From NCBI RefSeq assembly GCF_004798865.1, contig NW_025336587.1, forward strand, positions 1,676,734 to 1,740,733: DNA of 64,000 nt, given 5' to 3'. Origin of the DNA: Varanus komodoensis. Its lineage: Eukaryota > Chordata > Lepidosauria > Squamata > Varanidae. Each line of letters opens with the position of its first letter. The first letter of the stretch is position 1. The notes under the pieces are model-generated. The model did not search any database, was not told where the DNA came from, and saw only the letters and a program-made list of their open reading frames with translations. This document shows, piece after piece, positions 11,718-26,000 of this stretch. The position numbers were made by a program, and so were the translations under genes.

Positions 11718-14700
11718 CTTTTGGAGAATCAAAAGGACACTCTTTCAGATCCCTAGTTCTCTCTGTCCACCAGGCAGGCAACAAAGAGTAACTCTGCTCC
11801 TACCAGAACTGGACCAAACAAAATGTTCCATCTAATTCAGTGGCATCATTCAATGCATAAAATAATCTGATGCTCCAAATACCAGCCTGAACAAGCAAGC
11901 TATACAATACCTCCAAAAATTTGGAAGCTGCAAGAAAATCTAGATCTAAACCCCACAGAGAGAGAGAGAGAGAGAGAGAGAGACTAGGGGGCAGGCAAGA
12001 AGAAGATGCTTGTTTTGTGTCCTGGACTGGGTAGTGGTTTAGATCCAAAAAATGGGTAGAAAGTACTAAACTCCCATCCCCCACTTGCTTCCCCCAGTAC
12101 CACTGAAGTGATCAAAATAACAAATGCCCTGGGGTTCTTTTTAAGGGCATGAAAAGCCAGGAGTCTCAGTTGTAGATTTTTTATGTTGTCCTTTGATGAG
12201 TCTTGGAAGATCATCATGGAAAGCTGGCTCTGGACCACATCGGCCTTAAACATTGTTTAGAATTTTTGTTTAAAAGGCCACATTAAAAAAGAAAAAATCT
12301 GAAGGTATGATCATAGCTCATCAGGGAGCCTACTGCTTGTGTTCCCTTTATAAGCGAGCTTTTAGTGCAAGGAGAGTAATGTGGCTGGTTTGTTTTTTAA
12401 GGCTGCTTAGTCTGTTGCTACACTCAGACTCTGCTGCAGGAATGAGGATCTCTTTCAGCGGATGGCTGGATTCCTTTTTGGAGAAGCAGAGGTAGAGAGA
12501 GAGGCGAAATGGGCACGGCCAGCATTTGAAAAAGCAGCATATTTTAGGCTTTTAACTGCCAGAAAGTAAACCTTAGGAGAGGTATTTCCAGCTTTTTAGA
12601 AAGAGGTGTGGAAAGGGACACCAAAGTACCAGGCAAGAAAGGGGCATAACCACGACCCTCTGATCACACCCTGTCAGGGCTCGCCACCCCCTGCTCTGCC
12701 AGGTGGCCAAATATGCTGCCCCTTGCAGATTCGAGAAAGATGCAGTTTTGTTCTGCAAGGGCGGAGTCCAGGTGATAGACAGGCAGCAGAGCAAATAGCA
12801 AAAAGGACCCTGCTAAAGGCCCCACCTTTCCTCCTTGCTTCTGGCCATATCCTCCGACATGTACTTTGGTGGTGTCAAAGTGGCACCACCAAAGTGGCAT
12901 TTTGCCTCTTGCACAGAACTCAAGGTGGCTTCCATAATCATTGTCTCCATTTTATCCTCACAACAACCCTGAGAGGTAGGCTAGGTTCAGAGGCACTGAC
13001 TGGACAAAGTCACCTAGTAAGCTTCATGACTAGAACCCAGGTCTCTCACATCCCAGTCCAAAGCTCTAACCACTGCACCATCCTTCCTTCTTCCCCAGCA
13101 GACCTGGAGGATGCAAACTTGAAGCATGTGGTCAAAGAGCGGAGTCTTGTAGGAAAACTCACAGCATTGGCTATGGTGGTTGGGGCTGGTGGGGATTGGA
13201 GTGACACATAACCTCTGCTGGTTTGGAGGGTCAGCCTAAGATCTAGATGGCCAGGAATCAGACCTCTCATCTGCAACACTGACAGGGTAAGACTTGAGCC
13301 CCTCCTGCTCTGCAGGGTTGTTGTGAAAATGCAGCCTTATTGAAGGATGGGTGGATTTAATGTGTGTTTTCTGGATTGTTGGGTGAATTTCATTCAAGCA
13401 TCCAAGGGTTGATGGAATTGGATTCTTTCAAAAAAACATAAACCCCAAAACCCAATTTCATCCTACTTGTGAGAATTTGCTAGTGCGCATTTCTGCAATG
13501 AACTGAGAATTAGTGTTGATGCAAATTAACTAACGAGCACATGCATTAGTGCAGATGCAAAGCAGCACTAATTAGTACTCCCAAAAAGTGAATCGGGGGT
13601 CCCTGAGTCCACAGAATCCATGCGATTTACCAAAAAATGGTCTGCTGCAGAATTGACACAACAGAATCAAAGCAATGCAAAATCTCCTGAATCTCTTGTG
13701 CATTTCTCCATGTCTATCTTTTGGAGAAGACCTTTAGAGACAGTGCGGTGTAGTGGTTAACAGCATGGGACTGGAACTCTGGTGATCTGGATCTAGTCCC
13801 CCTCTTGGCATAGAGCCAACTGGGTGACTTTGGACCACGCACAGCCTCTCAGCCCAGCCTGCCTCACAGGGTGGTTGTTGTGGGGATAAAATGGAGAGCA
13901 GGAGACAGAGAAGGATGTAAGCGTCCTTGAGTTCTTTAAAAGAAAAAGCGGGATATAAATCTGATAAATAATGAAGTATGAAGCAGGGAGAACCCTTTAC
14001 TTCAGAAAGCCTCCGTCAGTCCTCTCTGAAGATAAAAGGGGAGGGATGGCTTGATTGGTATGCCTAAAAGGTTTATGCAAAAAGGCGTCTGCAGAATTCT
14101 CCTGGGGTTTGGTTTGTGTGTCCCTGTGAGAGATGCTGTTCAGGAAGGCTTCTCATCAGAACAGTGACCCAAGTCGGGAGCTCCCATGGCTCTTTCTGCT
14201 CACGGAAGCCCTGAATTCTTTCGTTCAGCCTTTCCCACCTTGGTACACTTGCGATGTGTTGGGCTATGACCAGGAGGGTGGGGAGGCTGCGAGTTGTCAT
14301 CCAAGACATCTGGAATGTGACAGGTTGAAGAAGGCTGCCTGAGTCATCCCCCCCCCCCCCGCAACCACCACATGTGGCTTGGGATTTCCTAGGGCAGCGG
14401 TTCCCAACATTTTCCAGTCATAGAACATTTCTAAAGACATTTTTTCCTGCAGAACCCCAACATTATCCCTGATTTTTACTAAGCATCGTGAACCCACAGG
14501 GTTCCTCCTCCTTTCGTCTGTTCCAATTAGCTGAGAGCTTTGCATCACGAAGGAGGTTTGGAAATAAAGAGAAAACATTTTAAATAAACAAATGAATAAA
14601 ATGATTCTCTGGCAATATCACATAAGAAGTCTTTCAATTATTCCTAACACTATGTACACAATGGTGCAATGCATTTCCTTGTTTGCTGCTTGGACGCCAC

Positions 14701-17025
14701 CTGACAATCAAATAGTTGGCCTTGTGCAGTTTCATTTTAATCCATTTTAAATGTGCTTTTTGAGACTTTTGCAGAAACCTAGGGTTCTGTGAAACATGGT
14801 TTGGAACCGCTGCTGTAGAGAATCCCCAGACTTAGGCAGTTAACTACAACTCATAAAACTCAAAAGTTACTTCAGAGGCAGCAGTTCCAGCTTCAGAGGC
14901 AGGCATCCACGCGGGAATTTCACCCTCTTTGTCGCAGCCAGGTGCTGATAGCGTGATGTAAGCTTGGTCTCTCCTGAAGTGCTCACTGAGCTGTGGGGCA
15001 GCTGCCCTTCTGAGTGTCACCACAACCTTCTCTGTGGGAGGTGGCACCACGGGCTCTTCCACGGGAGGTGGCACCACAATCTCTTCTGCGGGCTCTTCCG
15101 CGGGAGGTGGCACCACGGGCTCTTCCGCGGGAGGTGGCACCACGATCTCTTCCACGGGCTCTTCCGCGGGAGGTGGCACCACGATCTCTTCCACGGGCTC
15201 TTCCACGGGAGGTGGCACCACGATCTCTTCCACGGGCTCTTCCACGGGAGGTGGCACCACGATCTCTTCCACGGGGAGAGGCACCACAATCTCTTCCACA
15301 GGGGGTAGCACCACAATCTCTTCCACGGGGGGTGGCACCATGGGCTCCTCTGTGCAGCTGATCTCTTCAGGAGGTGCCACACTCTCCTCCCAGCAGTGGA
15401 TCTCTGCAGATGCCAGGGTCTCCACGGAGCGCCTGCTCTCCACTTGAGGCACAGCAGCCTCCACTGGGTGGCTGATCACTACAGAAGCTGCCACGATCTC
15501 TGCTGAGCCGCTGCTCTCTGTGGGAGGAACTGTGATCTCTGAGCTGCTGTTCTTTATGGAAGGTATCACGGTCTGCGCAGGGCGCCTGGCCTCTGAGGAA
15601 GCCACCACAATAACCGAGTAGCTGATCTCTTCAGGAGCGACCAAAATCTCCTCTGAGCAGCTGATCTCTACAAGAGGTGCCACCATCTCTTCTGAGCAGC
15701 TGATCTCTGCAAGAGGAGCCACCATCTCTTCTGAGCAGCTGAACTCTGCAAGAGGAGCCACCATCTCTTCTGAGCAGCTGAACTCTGCAAGAGGAGCCAC
15801 ACCCTCCTCAGAGCAACTGCTCTCTCTGAGAGGCGACAGCGAATCTTCTATGCTCCTACTCTGAGCCAGTGACCCCTCGATCTCCTCCAGGCAGCTGCTT
15901 GTGGCTAAGCAGTATTCACTTTCTTCATCAAGTGTACCCGCAATGGAATACAGTTCATGATTCTGAGTCCACCGCAGGCGAATGTTGTTCAGCCTCTCAA
16001 AGCTTTCTTGGCTCTTTGGATCAAAGCCCTGCTGGACCTTTTCAATCTGGGATATGTTAGGCAAATGAGGAGGGAGGAAGGAACAGAACAGAATACGTTA
16101 TTGGGTGCTAAATATTGCATTTTTTTCCAGATGAAAATTAGGAACAACTTCCTGACTGCTAGAGCAGTACAACCAAAGACCTGGGGAGGTGGTGGGCTCT
16201 CTCACACTAGAGGCATTCAAAGTGCAACTGGACAGCTGTCTGTGCGGAACAGTCTAACTCAGACTCCTGCCTTGAGCAGGGAAAGGGATCTGATGGCCTT
16301 CTTGGCCACTTCCACTCTACTGTTCTATGATCCTATGAAAAGCAGAAATATTTGCTATACATAACCTACCACTTTGGACAGAAACATTAGATGCATTTGT
16401 CCCAACAAGGCCAGGCTCCAGGGTGAAAGAGAAGCCACGTTAATGCCCTTTCCCCTTTTGGCTTGTTTTCTCTGACTTCAGCATCAATCAGTAAGCCACC
16501 TCGTTTACAGTTTAGGAAAGCGGGATAGAGAAATGCAACCAACCCATCCCAAAGCGGAGCTTTGCATATGGATACCTGCAACTGGATCTGTGGCACCCTC
16601 TGGAAGGTTGTAGAATGCTTTATTTCCTTGGAAGAAGGAAAAGCTCCCTTTGGGTGCAGATAGGGAACTCGCTTTGAGGGAGGCACAGAGGGTCTCCATG
16701 CGGAAGAGGGCTTTCTCAGCGGTGGCACCCGGACTATGGAACATGCTCCCCAGAGAGGTCCGCCTGGGGTCCACCCTCTACTCTTTTCAGTACCAGGTAA
16801 AGACCTTTTTATTTAACCTTCATTTTAACAACTAATACTATTTTATTAACACTGCTAATTTGTATACTGTTGCCTTTTTATCTTTTATTATTTTTATTAA
16901 TTAAGAGAGGATATATTGTGGAATGTTTTTATGTTATTTATAATATTATACTGGTATGTATTTTGGAATTTTATTCATGTAAGCCATCCTGAGGCTCACG
17001 CAAAGGATGGCATGCAAATGGCTTT

Positions 17026-17063
<38 letters not shown>

Positions 17064-20000
17064 GCAAGCTTGCGGTTTACTATTTTCCTAGGCTGATTTT
17101 CCTTGCTCATCAGTTGGAGGAGTTCTCATCCCTGTCTCCCTTAATTCTGTTTACCTGATGCCCCGGAAAGTGCAAACAGAGTCCTGGGCTAGAGTCCAGC
17201 TCCTTGTTTAGTGCTGGAATCTTCCAGCTGTATCAAAGCTACAACTGGAGGGATGAAGCAGGTCCCTGAGGAGTAAAGCCGACAACACTTGAAGTTGTTT
17301 CTTTTAAGGGGAAAAAGACCAAGGGAGGGGAGAGATTAGAATGGCAATGTGCGTGGTGCATGGCATGGAGAAAATGGAGAGAGGCCTTTTGCTCCTTCCC
17401 TCTAGAACTTACGTAAAGGAGTTTTTGCATTGGCGGGAGAATCAGAACAAATGGAAAGGACACTTTCGCACAGCTCACCATTATAAACAGTGGAATTGGT
17501 TTCCACAAGATGTAGAAACAGCTTAAAATTTGGAAGGCAAGGGAACTGGATGAATTCCTGGAAGAAGAGAAGGCTATGCATGGTTACTAGTCCTCATGGC
17601 TCTGAGTAGCTTCCAAGAGCAGAGGCAGTGTGCCTGTGTAAACCAGTTGCTGGGGAACATGGGCAGGAGGGTGCTCTTGCACTCATGGCCTGCTTGTGCG
17701 TTTCTGCTGGGGCACCTGTTTCCTCACTGTGCAGGCAGAGCAGCAGAGCCGAATAGGGCCCACAAAGCTGTCCGTTTCACTGTTGTTGAACACTGTTCAA
17801 CAACAGCCAGGTCATGTCGCTTCCTAGATGCTATAGAGGGAGGGTTTTTCATGTAGAGGGTCTGAGATGCGACTGGGGATGGGGGGGGGGGACATCCTTG
17901 ACTTGGTCTTGACCAATAGGGAGGAGCTGATAGATGAAGTACAGATTAGGGGAGCTCTGGATGCGAGTGATCCCTCCATCCTCTGCTTTGAGATCAGGGG
18001 ACTGGGGACGTGCAGCAGGTTGAGCACTAGACGCTGGGACTTCCAGAGGGCCAACTCTGGCCATTGAAGGCCAGACTGGGCAAAGCCTCCTGGGACAGGT
18101 TACTGGGAGGCAAGGGAGTTGAGGAGGGGTGGGTGGCACTCAAAATGGAGGTTTTGGAGGCGCAAGCCTTGACGATACCTCTAGTCAGTAAGGTGGGGAG
18201 GCGGAGGAGAGGCCGCCATGGATGCGAAAGGAGGTGGTTAGAGGGATTAGACGAAAGGGGAACCTCCATAGGAAATGGACACTGGGGCAGGTAGACAAAA
18301 GGGTATATGGGGAGGAGGAGGCCCGTTGCAGAAGGATTCTTCGCAAGCCTAAGGTTGATTATGAGCTGACACTTGCCAAGAATATCAAGAGCAACAAAAT
18401 GGGCTTCTTTCAGCATGTAAATAGGAAGAGGAAGGGGAGACAAGTGGTGGGACCACTAAATAAGGAGGAAGGAGATCCAGTGACTGCTATGAGGGAACAG
18501 GCACAGATGCTTAATGACTATTTTGCCTCTGTGTTCTCCCCAAAGCAGGACAGGGGAGATCCGCATAGGAGATTAGATGAGGCTGGGGACTTAGGGGCAC
18601 AGATTAGAGTCACCCCCCTTGAAGTTGAGGGGCTCCTCAGGGCATTGGACACTACGAAGGTGCCAGGCCCTGACGGGTTACACCTGAGAGTGCTTAGAGA
18701 GTTGGCAGGGGTTCTCATGTCTGCTGGCCTACCTGTTTGAGGCCTCATGGAGAACAGGTGAAGTTCCAGAGGACTGGGGGGTGGCATCAGTGGTCCCAAT
18801 TTTCAAAAAGTGTAGTAAAAAGGACATGGGGAATTACAGACCAGTTAGCCTTATGTCCATTGTAGGAAAAACAATGGAAAGGCTCATGATAGAGAGAGAT
18901 CTAGTGATGCTAGATAGGGAAGGGACGCTGGCGGCCACACAACACGGCTTCCGCAAAAACAGGTCCTGCCAGACAAACCTTGTGGAATTCTATGACAAGG
19001 CTTTGAGAAGGCTAGATGGAGGGGATGCAGTGGATGTGGTTTACCTGGATTTTAGCAAGACCTTTGACAAAGTGCTCCATGATATCCTGGTGGAGAAACT
19101 GAGGAGTTTTGGGATACACCAACGCACTGTCCAGTGGATTAGGGCATGGTTGACTGACCCAAAGCAGAAGGTAACCATTAGTGGGGAATCATCGGGATGG
19201 TGGCCAGTGACAAGCGGGGTCCCCCAGGGCTCTGTCCTGGGGCCGATCCTGTTTAATCTTTTCATCAACAACATAGAAGAAGGGGTGAACAATCTGCTGA
19301 TCAAATTAGCAAATGATAGTAAACCTGGAGCAGTGGCCACAACTGAGGAGCAGGTACTCCAGATCAAAAAGGATCTGGACAGACTATGGAAGTGGGCAGG
19401 AGACAACAGGATGGTGTTCAATGTGGATAAGTGCAAGGTCTTGCATTTGGGGTATGGAAATGGGTGTTGTAAGTACAGATTAGGGGACAAGTGTCTGGAG
19501 AGCAGTACTTGTGAAAGGGACCTCGGGGTGCTGGTTGACTGCAGGCTGAACATGAGCCAGCCGTGTGATGCAGTGGTCAAGAGAGCGAACGCCACCCTTG
19601 GTTGTATAGCCAGAAGTGTAGCTTCTTGATCGAGAGAGGTGTTACTACCACTCTATATGACTCTGGTGCACCTGCAACTGGAGTATTGTGCTCTGTTCTG
19701 GGCCCCTCATTACAGAAAGGATATAGCCAGGTTAGAGTCAGTGCAGCGCAGGGCCACAAGGTTGGCGGCTGGTTTGCAGGGGATGCTGTATGAGGCGAGA
19801 CTGAGGGAACTGGGTCTCTTCAGCCTGGAAAAGAGGTGACTCAGAGGGTATATGTTGGCGACATACGGGTATGTGAGGGGGTGTCACACGGAGGTGGGTA
19901 GAGACCTGTTCTCCCCTGCAGAGGCAGGCAGGATGTGCTCCAATGGAGCAAAGCTCAGGGAACCAGTTTCAATTTGGATGCCAGGAAGCGCTTCCTGACA

Positions 20001-23000
20001 GTCAGGACCCCGAGTGTGTGGACTGGGCTTCCCCGGGAGGTGGTTGAGGCCCCATCAGTGAGGGTGTTCAAGGATAGGCTAGACATGCACATGGTGGGCA
20101 TGTCGTGAGCGGAGGGGGCTGGAGCTGGGGGTCAGACTAGATGGCCTGGGAGACCCCTTCTGACTCACTCTTTTTCTATGTTTATACTGTCAAACAGTTC
20201 TTGCATTGCCTTGTCTCTCTGCTTTGATAGCTTGGGATGTTTCACCTGCCACCTCCTTTGTTCTTTTCAAAGCCAAAAAATCAACTTGGAGGACACTGAT
20301 CTTGGCTTGAAATCAACTGTTAGGCTGCACCCTTTATTTCCTTGGTTCTGTGTCATACCGTGTCTATGGACTTTAACGTTTGCTTCCCTTTCTGTTCTCC
20401 TGCAAGCCCTTTGAACAATCTGAATGTTTTAAGTGACTGAAGTGGGCCGGAGGGAACTGGGTTCTCTGGAAATGTTTGCAGCTGCTAACAGGGGAAAATG
20501 TGGCTTGCAAACAGTGAAAACCATCACATCTAAAGACAGATGATAAATACAAAATCTTGATGCCATTTAAAACCAGCAACAGGAAAACTGTGGCACTAAG
20601 AGGTTTGAGTGAGTTAAAGTGGGGAGGGGGAATCTATTAACAGCCTTGGAAAATAAAAAGCTGTTTTTATTTTGGCACTAAAAAAAGACATAAAGTTATT
20701 TTGGGGGGGGGGGGAGGTACTCCATAACTAGACCGACATCGTGAGGTTCTCTAGTGGCCAGCCGAGTTGAATGATTAAGAAGAAACTCCAGAGGAAGTAC
20801 CTGTGAAACTGAACCTGCAGTTTGGCGAGGAGTCTTCACCTGTCCCTAATGATTTAGTACATTAAAGCGTAATGCCTGCATTTTCGATTGTGGGCCAAGA
20901 AATGCAAGACATGCAGGAGGCAAAGTCCCAGCTTAATAGTGTTATTGCAAACCAATCCTCATTTCCCATGTGCCTTCCCATCCCTTAAGATTTGGTGCAG
21001 AGGTCCTTCTTCAGGAGCCCTCCTTGAAGGAGATTAGGAGGGTGGCTACCTGGAGAAGGGCCTTCTCTGCAGTGGCACCCCGATTATGGAACACACTCCC
21101 CAGAGAAGTCCGCCTGGTGCTGACTCTGTATTCTTTTTGGAGCCAGGCTAAAACCTTTTTATCTGCTCATTATTTTAAGGTTGATTAGGTTTTAATGGGA
21201 GTTTAATTTTATTAGACTTGTTGGATGCTGTGCTTCATTTTATTCTGTTTTTATTGTACAAAATAAAATAGCGTCCCGTGACTGTTGTAGTCGGATGGTA
21301 TATACAATCTTTAAATAAATAAATAACTCTCTTTTGCACCCACTGAACTTCCTGGCAATGCCCCACAGAGCACCAGTGGTCCGAGGATGATGGTTTAGGA
21401 GGCAGACAATATCCTTGCACTTACACCAGGAATCCTGGTTTTTCGTAGTCTGGGCCACACCATTAAAAAAACGTAGAGTGAAGTTCTATTTGATGCTAAT
21501 TGTAGCTTTGCTTATGACCACAGGGTGTTGGTTAAGGATGGACATTGTCCTTGGCATTGAAGAAAGAAGGAGAAGGTTTGGCTCTTTGGGGTGAATGTAC
21601 AAGGACAGGGCCTTGTTCTTTGGGTCAGACATATAGTAGAGAAGAAAAAACGGTTGGAAAGCCTATCAGAAGTTCAAAATGAGTTGGAAGAACCATGGGG
21701 AAAACACAGGAGGGCTACCACCAGATGGAAATGTGTGCCTGCCCCTGTTAAAATCCCACTGGAGCGCAATGCAGGTGATCTGGAAACCCACTGACCGGCA
21801 CTGAGGGCTCACTTCTATCTAGACCATGCCAGGAGGTCTAGGGGAGAGTACTACTGAAATGACCACAAGGCGTCTGCCCACCGCTCCCAGGGCCCAGAGT
21901 CTGTGGACTCACCAAGCCGATCGTCTGATGCAGCTGCGAGAGACTCTCCTGGGTGTTCCGCCGGGCCAGGCGCAGCTTGCTCAGGGCCATCATGTAGGCG
22001 CGCTGGCGGAGCTTGCTGCTCAGGTCACTGATCCTCGAAAGGCAGGCTTGCATCTGGTGGTCCATGGAGGGGATGTCGAGTTCCTCCACGGCTTTCTTCA
22101 GGTTCTCTGGGGCAGAGGGATGTGAGAGCATGCGTCGGACCCTCTCCTCCCGCCTCCCCCATTCCCCTCTCTGGCATATCTTTAACAATGCACATCCTGC
22201 CTTTGTTCCAAGAAGCTCAAGGTGGCTTAGGAACACCAAAAGCTACCTTACTCCACACAAGATCCCTGGGCCAATTAGCTCAGTGCTGGTGGCGCTGGCT
22301 AGTTATCATGGCTTTCCAACCAGGAGTTTTGCAGGTACTCCCTGGAGATTCTGGGAACTGAGCCTTCTGTGTGCAAAGCAAGAACTCCAGCCCTCTGCAA
22401 GGCTCCTTCCCTTAAAAATCAAGATTCTAGTCCTTCTGACTTTGATTCTAGTCAATGGGGCAGTGGTTTCAGCAGGGTTCCTTCCCAGCCATGGTGGAAG
22501 AGCCCATTGAGGAAGTGGGGCATTCCTGATTTTGAGGGTGCCTTTGGACAGCTGCAAGTGAATCAGGTGCCCAGAGCTACCCCTTCCATCCCACCTGGCC
22601 CTGTAAAACTGCAAACAGTTTGGCTGACCTGGCTTGCCAGTCTGACCCCCCTTGAGGAGCTGCCTACAAGTGTTTTCCTTTGGCTTTGTCCACTTCCTCC
22701 CTCTTGGCACCTGGAGACAGCAGCTGCACACCCTGTACCTATCTCCTCCTCCGTGAGGGGCAGGTATTGGTCCATCAGTTGCTCCGATTTGTCCAGCAGC
22801 CGGTCCACGGTTCGGACAAACAGCTGACAGATCCGACAGGACAAAACACTGTGAGGGTCATCCAATTCACTCTCCATCTCAGGACTGAGGTGCAGATCCT
22901 TCAGTTCCCCAGCATATCTGGACGCTTCTGCCTCGGCCGTTGTCAAAATGCTGGCTGTCGTCTCTCCCAGAACCTTCCAGAGGACAGAGAAGGATACGGG

Positions 23001-26000
23001 TCTTCAATCGATCCCTCAGGCTCATGCAGGGTTCTGGCACTGCTTAGAGCTCTGTTGGAAGCCCTGAGGGATCGCCACTGGCCTTCTGGCCTTCTCCCCA
23101 CAGTCGCCCTCCAGAGGGGTTGGACTACGACCTCCATTATTCCCCAGCCAGTGTGGTCAGGCTGTGGGAGGCTGCAGAACATAGTTGTTTTGAGGCAAAG
23201 GTAATGAAAGCTTTTCAGCCCCGAGATTCAGTTCCTAAGAGAGGGCCATAATATTCCACTGAAGGGTAGGGGTGAAGGCCAAAGGCATGAGGCCAAAATA
23301 CCACCCCTCAGCCCCCCCCCCCCCCCCCCCCCCCCCGCACCAAGCAGAGTGGGTTTAAATTAAAGCTCTTAGCACTAATACTGAAGGCCCATGCCTCCTG
23401 AAACTGCCCCATGGCTCCTAACACAGCCGGATGTTGTGACAGTTTTGTATTCCGAGCCAGCACTGAGTGCGAGGCCATTTTGAGGCAGTGATGGGCAAAC
23501 AACAGTGCTGAGATGCATCCGCCTTTGAAATATCCCAGCATGCCCCAACACGATGCTGCTCGGGGGCATGGTGGGAAATAAAGATGGCCACCTCCCCAGA
23601 GCTAACACTGGGCCTGAGATATGGAAAGTGCTTTTCTTACTGCTCCTGTTAATGTCAGGGGTGTGGAGCAGGGAGAGAAAAAGCAGCAGAGGCCCTTCTC
23701 CAAGTTCCTTTTCCTACGGTGGCTAAAGGGGAGGTTGCAGGAAGGAATGGCACCCCAAGCCTGCAATATATTACCAACAGAGACATGTTAGGTGCCTACT
23801 TTGGTCAGTTTTAGGTGCCCAACAAAACCCCTTCTTTCCTGGCACACTTCCAGCACCACTTAGATTATTTTTACATCAATTTGCAGTGGTTTTCATATAT
23901 TAACCTATGTTTTATTGTTGCCGATCATTTCTCTTCTTGTTTATCTTGTGTATTTTAATCGTATCATTTTATTTATGTTACCTATTGCCAATGTTATTGA
24001 AATGGCTGCTCAGATAGCATGATGCCAATGAGCAGCCTTTAAACACATTCAATAGATTAATAAATAAACAAATAAAAAGATGCTTCCTGTGGCAAATTTC
24101 TGCAGGCCAGACCAACGGCATAAAAACACCGGAACAAAATCAGAGAAGAAAACTGGCAACCCGACATGGCTTGCACAGTCCGCACAACCACAGAGCAGAG
24201 GTACCTTCTCTATCGAGAACAATGACGCGCTCATCATTTCAAGAGATGGCGGAGGAGCCATGAGCTGGTTAGACATGCTTAAATCTCTGTCCAGAAGCAG
24301 CTGCTCAACTGTCATTTGGGGAATATCTGGCAGACTTTCGGAGTCCGTGATGTGGAGGACGTGCCAGTCCTGTTCCAAGTCATCTTTGCTGTTGTTCGCA
24401 GCTGTTGAGAAACCCGGGTGTTAGTTCACCAAGCAAAAACATGGCTCATGGGTGCGTTTTGCCCCACTCTCCTGCTTCCAATGGGGGACAGGCAAAGAAA
24501 GACACCAGGTCCCAGCCTTCTGCCTCATCATTTCTCCTCCTGCACCCACCATTCGAATGGAAATGGCAACCAAGGCTAAGAGCTTTTAATGGGCATCTCT
24601 TCTAGGAATGTCACAGCCCCCCCCACCCCCAAATAACCTGCAAGTCAACAGGGCACAAACAAATACGTCCCATTGGGCTGGTGCACGCCTATTGGTATTG
24701 AACATTAAATAGGAAAGTGGTAGAGTAGCAAGCATTGGTGCGTGAAGCATGATCACCAAGCAATGATGATTCAGGAGCAGGCACCCACCGGCCCTTCGAA
24801 AGACCAGCACACGGTCCAGTGGATTGGGGCCTGGCTGACTGACCGAAAGCAGAGGGGGACCACTGGTGGGGAATCATCAGGATGGTGGCCAGAGACAAGC
24901 GGGGTCCCTCAGGGCTCTGTCCTGGGGCCGATCCTGCTTAATCTTTTCATTACCGGCATGGAAGAAGGGGTGAACAGTCTGCTGATCCATTTCGCAGATG
25001 ATACTAAAAGTGGGGCAGTGGCCACAGCTGAGGAGCAGGTTCTCCAGATGCAGAAGGATCTGGACAGACGATGGAAGTGGGCAGGAGACAACAGGATGGC
25101 GTTCAATGTGGATAAGTGCAAGGTCTTGCTCTTGGGGCATTGGAATGGGTGTCATAAGTACAGGTTAGGGGACAAGTGGCTGGAGAGCAGCACTTGTGAA
25201 AGGGACCTCGGGGTGCTGGTCGCCTGCAGGCTGAACATGAGCCAGCAGTGGGATGTGGTGGGCAAGAGGGCGAACGCCACCCTTGGTTGCATAGTCAGAA
25301 GTGTGGCTTCTAGACTGAGAGAGGTATACTCTATACGACTCTGGTGCGCCCACAACTGGAGTATTGTGCTCAGTTTTGGGCCCCTCATTACAGGAAGGAA
25401 ATAGCCAGGTTGGAGTCAGTGCAGTGTAGGGCCACAAGGATGGTGGCCAGTTTGCAGGGGATGGGGGATGAGGCGAGACTGAGGGAACTGGGTCTCTTCA
25501 GCCTGGAGAAGGGGAGACTCCGAGGGGATCTGTTGGCGACATTCAGGTATGTGAGGGGGTGTCACATGGAGGTGGGCAGAGACCTGTTCTCCCCTGCAGA
25601 GGAAAGCAGGATGTGCTCCAACGGAGCCAAGCTCAGAGAACCAAGGCTCAATTTGGATGCCAGGAAGCACTTCCCGACAGTTAGGACCCCGAGGGTGTGG
25701 AATGGGCTCCCACGAGAGGTGGTTGAAGCCCCATCGGTGAGGGCATTCAAGGATAGGCTGGGCATGCACATGGTGGGCATGTTGTGAGTGGAGCTGGCTA
25801 GAGCCGGGGGTCAGACTAGACGGCCCAGGAGACCCCTTCTGACTCACTCTGTTTCTATGTTTCTATGTTTGACAAGGACTGAGCACCCTTTTTTCAGTGG
25901 AGGCCTGCTAAAATTTGTTCCATGGCTGGCACTTTCCCTAGATCCATCCTGTCCATCCAAGCATTCTCACCAGTCACGAAAGAGAAGATGCATTCCATGT

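Larger units (their letters stand above)
11718..14394 (-). other. Gene C intron before its last exon
   Basis: Holds an AG microsatellite (11956-11983), an inverted SINE copy at about 12915-13085, and a plus-strand SINE at 13738-13978. The rest (including 13280-13700) shows no gene or repeat that I can name. Confidence 0.5.

Noticed and set aside
14964-15361. CRISPR-like periodic array
   Set aside because: The units are contiguous with no unique spacers and preserve a eukaryotic coding frame.
15034-15447. Plus-strand frames made of Gly/Thr/Ser or Arg/His repeats
   Set aside because: Shadows of the VPPPVEE minisatellite read from the other strand.
18781-19629. Reverse-transcriptase frame as a host gene
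   Set aside because: It belongs to a dead CR1 LINE whose catalytic motif is lost.
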